In this document: positions 60,665 to 64,000 of the stretch, piece by piece
How the letters are laid out: every line of letters begins with the position of its first letter
Numbering within the stretch: the stretch's first letter is position 1
From: Blasia pusilla
Taxonomy: Eukaryota; Marchantiophyta; Marchantiopsida; Blasiales
Assembly: GCA_050084515.1 (NCBI GenBank)
Contig: CM114274.1
Location: 2,666,001 to 2,730,000, forward strand
Length of the DNA: 64,000 nucleotides
Direction of reading: 5' to 3'
Position numbers and translations under genes: made by a program
Notes under the pieces: model-generated
Database searches by the model: none
What the model was told of the DNA's origin: nothing
What the model saw: only the letters and a program-made list of their open reading frames with translations

Positions 60665-63423
60665 ATGTCGGGTGGTATTGCGAGAGGTCGACTTGCGGAG
60701 GAACGCAAGGCGTGGCGGAAAAATCATCCGCATGTATGGTTGACGCCACACGATTCGCTTTTTGCTTGTTTTGTTTCTTTTCGAGGTCTTGTGTGTCGAA
60801 TTTTGTTCGAACAATTGAAATCGTGCTCTTCAGCGAAATGGAACTGGACTCGGGACTTTTGATGTGGAATCATTTGAGTGAAAACGTTGTGCGCAATTGT
60901 AAGTGCATGTTATAGATGGCAAAGGATACCCCTACTTCTGGAGTTTTTGCTTGTACGCGTTCTTGTTGGCACCAGCGATTGTGCATAACGCCTTGTGACA
61001 ATTAGCGCTGTGGGGAAACTTTCTTCGTTTTGTGTGACCTTCTCCTTGTCATTCCGATTGTCTTGGTTGATAACGTGGTTACTGCTCTGTTATGGCTTCG
61101 CGAAAGTTTTCGCTGAAGACTCACTTCTGGTATACTGACTGTCTAAGTCGGTATCATTCGTCTAGTGAGTCCTACTTTACTTTGCCGCTCTAGTGAGTGG
61201 GAGATAAGCATCTTGTAATCATCTGCTGCACTGATTACTTATGGAGGCGCGCCTCTGTACCATTTGATTCAAGCGGGCGCTGCCTGTGAGTTGGTAGGAC
61301 AGAAATATTCGGATATGTATTTCCTGAATACCATCATCCGGGACATAGGAAGACTGATTCTTTATCCTTTTGTTTCTTCTCTCCAGCGTTTCTTCTCACA
61401 CGTATAGACTTCCGACCTGAACAGAAAAACTCATTGTAGGAATTCTGTTTTAAGGTTCAAATTAGCGTGAAGGCTTCTATTGGTATGAAGTTCTGGTGGA
61501 CTTTTTCGTGTCTCATCTTCCAACTCCCGGTCTTTTTCACTGGTTCCTGTATGATCTTTTGTATTGTGATTACGTGAGTGCATGACTAGGTGATGCCTTT
61601 AGTAAGGACAGTGTGTCTAGGTGGAATCGTCAGGCATGAAACATTTTGCGCTGGAACACGTATGTCTGAGAAAATGAATCAATGAACTGATTTCTTGAGG
61701 ACATAGAAATGCCGGTCCAGCTTATTCTCCACGTGTTTCACACCTACAGTTCGGTAATGTTCTGTGTTGTTACATGTACGTGGAATTGTTTATTGATTCT
61801 CTGGGAGTTAGTTTCTTTCGTGGTGAAGATCAACTGAGGTTGACTTTGAGCGAGTGGGAGAAATTCAAAGCTTGTCTCACACAAGAGTTACATGTTCTGG
61901 CATAGCTGGGACTGGTTGTAATGCCAATAGCGTCGCCTGGTAGCTAAGTTGGTATGGATTGTCAAGTTATATTTGCACGTGTTGGAACGAATCTGACCAT
62001 CGTAGTAACTTTGTACAGAATAAATTTCACCTTTTACAGTGGCGTTTTATATCTGGTTCCAGCGCAATCACTACCTAGATGACATAAAAGGTTTGCTTGT
62101 GGTATGTAATCACTTTATGTTCAAAGGTGTTAAAAGGACGTGGACTTGGATCATTCTTCTTTTCGAAGTGTAAGTTGCTGGTGTTTCATGTGGGACTCGT
62201 TGTCCTTAATACAACGTTTGGCGTGTTTTCAGGGTTTTGTGGCACGACCAGATTCTGGACCGGATGGTTCTCTGAATTTGATGATCTGGCAGTGCACTCT
62301 ACCTGGCAAAGCAGGAGTAAGTCGTCCTGTTGCATTTGCAAGAAGTTTGATTAGGCTGTAACATAATTGGGTTACAAGCAGTTGAGAGTGGGTACTCTAC
62401 GTTTTCTTCCTCGAGGGAGCGACTGGATGCACCGATGCTTTCACCTGTGGTCAGTCATAGACGCAGCCGTGCCAATAACTGATTGTGGCATTCGAAATTA
62501 CGTGGGGTGATCGAAGCAAGCTGACTGACGGGAGCTCTCATCTTTGCGCAGACTGACTGGGAGGGTGGCTTCTTCCCATTATCGATTCATTTCAGTGAAG
62601 ATTATCCGAGCAAGCCACCAAAGTGCAAGTTTCCAACAGGATTTTTTCATCCTAACGTCTACCCATCGGGAACAGTGTGTTTGTCCATCCTGAATGAAGA
62701 TTCTGTAATTTTCTTCCTGGTCACACAGACTTCTTCTACTATGTTCGATAATGAGTTTCAACTTCATGTAGCCTAATGTCACTGCTTCTCAGAAAGTCAA
62801 CATTCAGCTACTTCTATGTGAAGACCTCCATGCCTGATTTCCAATTGTAGTCTAAAATAAAGACAGGCCTAAGATGGCATGGCATCACAGTGATTTTGGG
62901 TGGCCATTTGTCTTCTACGGTCATCCAGATTTTTGAAGTTTGCTAGCGATGATCAAAAGTATAATGAATCGTGTTACTTTGTTCCTCTGGATTTAAAGCT
63001 GGTACTAATGGACCAACGACTTCCAGGGATGGAGGCCAGCTATTACTGTGAAGCAGATCTTAGTTGGCATTCAAGAGCTCCTTGATGCTCCCAATGCGGC
63101 AGATCCAGCACAAACCGAGGCTTATCAACTTTTATTCAGGTAGACTTCTGCTTTCGTTCTTCTTCAGTAGCTAAAAGACCGAAAAATGCTAGTTAATACC
63201 GTCTCCTAGATTGTAAGTTTTCTCTTTGATGATACAAGGCTTCATTTCTATCCCTCAGCAATGCGTACTTCACAGTTGTGGATGGTTGTACTCGCATAGG
63301 GTTTCTTAGTTATAGATTCAACTTGGGCAGTCATAGACGTAAGAGCTTTTATACTTGCAGGATCCAGAGGAGTACAAGCGGAGAGTAAAGCAGCAGGCCA
63401 AGAACTATCCACCACCTGTTTGA
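60665..63423 (+). pseudogene. SCE1: SUMO-conjugating enzyme E2 (UBC9/SCE1), 5 exons, apparent 1-nt frameshift
   Basis: Exons 60665-60733, 62233-62316, 62552-62704, 63027-63139 and 63361-63423, all GT-AG. The protein begins MSGGIARGRLAEERKAW. It shows [19 protein letters not shown] with the HPN motif (residues 84-86) and catalytic Cys94, then [19 protein letters not shown]. The last exon, read in the family frame, gives DPEEYKRRVKQQAKNYPPPV and a stop, for an expected total of 160 residues as in other plants. Exon 4, however, is 113 bp where 114 is needed: the text caacttttattcag lacks one T relative to a QLFIQ reading. As written, the last exon is read one frame off and stops after about nine residues. 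SCE1 receives SUMO from the E1 and passes it to lysines of target proteins in the nucleus and cytoplasm. Everything else is intact, so an assembly error in the T run is the likelier cause. Intron 1 is 1.5 kb. Confidence 0.9.
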
Positions 63424-64000
63424 GTCGGACTAATGTGTGTACTGAGCGAGTATCTGGTTGGGGAAGGATGACAAGCGCTGCAATGGGTTCCCGTGACGAG
63501 CTGAATGTGGATTCGTATGGAACTCTTAGCAATCATGCCTGGCTACTGCAAGACTCATGCTAATCTGTGGCGTAGTTCAGACGGCTTTGTATGTGTGTGT
63601 CCTTGATACTAGTATCTATCCTAGTTACATATGAAAATCACCCTCCTAGGTCTTCCCAATTTTCTGATTGTTCATCGTTGGTGGAGATCATTTGTCGGTC
63701 TAAAAAGAGACCTAGCCAGGGTGTTATTCATTCTGGATAAAATGGTAGAGGTGAGACTCATTTGTTGATGAGCGTTGGTTTTGTGTGCTCACAAATCTCT
63801 TTTCAGTGAGGGTCTTCCTCGGAACTGGTAGACTGAGAGCAGGGTTTATGTGGGACGGACTTGTATATTGCCTGACGTGGTTAGTATATGACTCAGCGTT
63901 TTTCTAATCCCTCTTCATTGGGGTCCAATGATTCGTGCCGAATCGAATTGGGTGGACTGAACAAAGAAATATTTTTGTCCTTGGTTGTGAAATTTTATGT
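63424..64000. other. 3' flank of SCE1
   Basis: Presumed 3' UTR and downstream sequence; no further gene. The minus frame 63,532-63,248 is a shadow of the last SCE1 exons. Confidence 0.5.

Noticed and set aside
60420-60814. Three overlapping minus-strand frames (92-118 codons)
   Set aside because: They lie opposite the SCE1 leader and exon 1, change frame within a CTG/GCG-rich area and show no known motif.

Overview
This is nuclear DNA from a green plant, almost certainly a streptophyte or land plant. The evidence is three intron-rich housekeeping genes with plant-type protein sequences (API5, Derlin/DER1, SUMO E2/SCE1), abundant Ty3/gypsy elements primed by initiator-Met tRNA, a CACTA transposon with DUF4216/DUF4218-type transposase remnants, Helitron-like miniatures and many (GA/CT)n tracts. 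I cannot place the lineage further. There is no bacterial operon, CRISPR, tRNA or rRNA signal.

Layout. About 1-30.2 kb is a transposon nest. It starts with an LTR-type repeat (1-425) and a decayed plus-strand integrase C-terminus (535-960) that runs directly into a 4.4 kb GA-rich minisatellite (949-5340). Next, on the minus strand, is a broken Ty3/gypsy element (about 6.69-12.95 kb) with tandem zinc knuckles, an RGG box, RT, RNase H and integrase, and an intact eight-ligand PHD finger at the end of its polyprotein. Beside it is a second minus-strand gypsy element (14,569-30,242), a chromovirus with a chromodomain. Its 3' LTR is split by a 7.3 kb CACTA transposon (14,984-22,320) with a clean AAT target duplication. 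From 30.2 to 37.8 kb come a gag-protease relic and AT-rich sequence with no gene seen.

Genes. API5 (minus, 37,859-45,127) assembles into 16 exons encoding 549 residues, with one probable GC-AG intron. Derlin (plus, 46,943-49,795) assembles into 6 exons encoding 246 residues. The two lie head to head across 1.8 kb that holds a (CTC)n tract, a 114-bp tandem duplication and a TATA box. SCE1 (plus, 60,665-63,423) has 5 exons, but a T appears to be missing in exon 4, which shifts the frame of the last exon. Between Derlin and SCE1 lie a GC-rich stretch of unknown nature, a nest of small Helitron-like elements (52.3-54.5 kb) and a decayed chromovirus gag/LTR copy (56.1-57.2 kb).

How it fits together. 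The genes act in separate pathways: API5 in nuclear control of programmed cell death, Derlin in ER-associated degradation, SCE1 in SUMO conjugation. The most novel-looking feature is the PHD-finger gypsy element next to a chromodomain gypsy element, which suggests two different histone-reader targeting strategies in one nest. Exon coordinates come from hand reading of splice sites and may be off by a base or so; no search was run.
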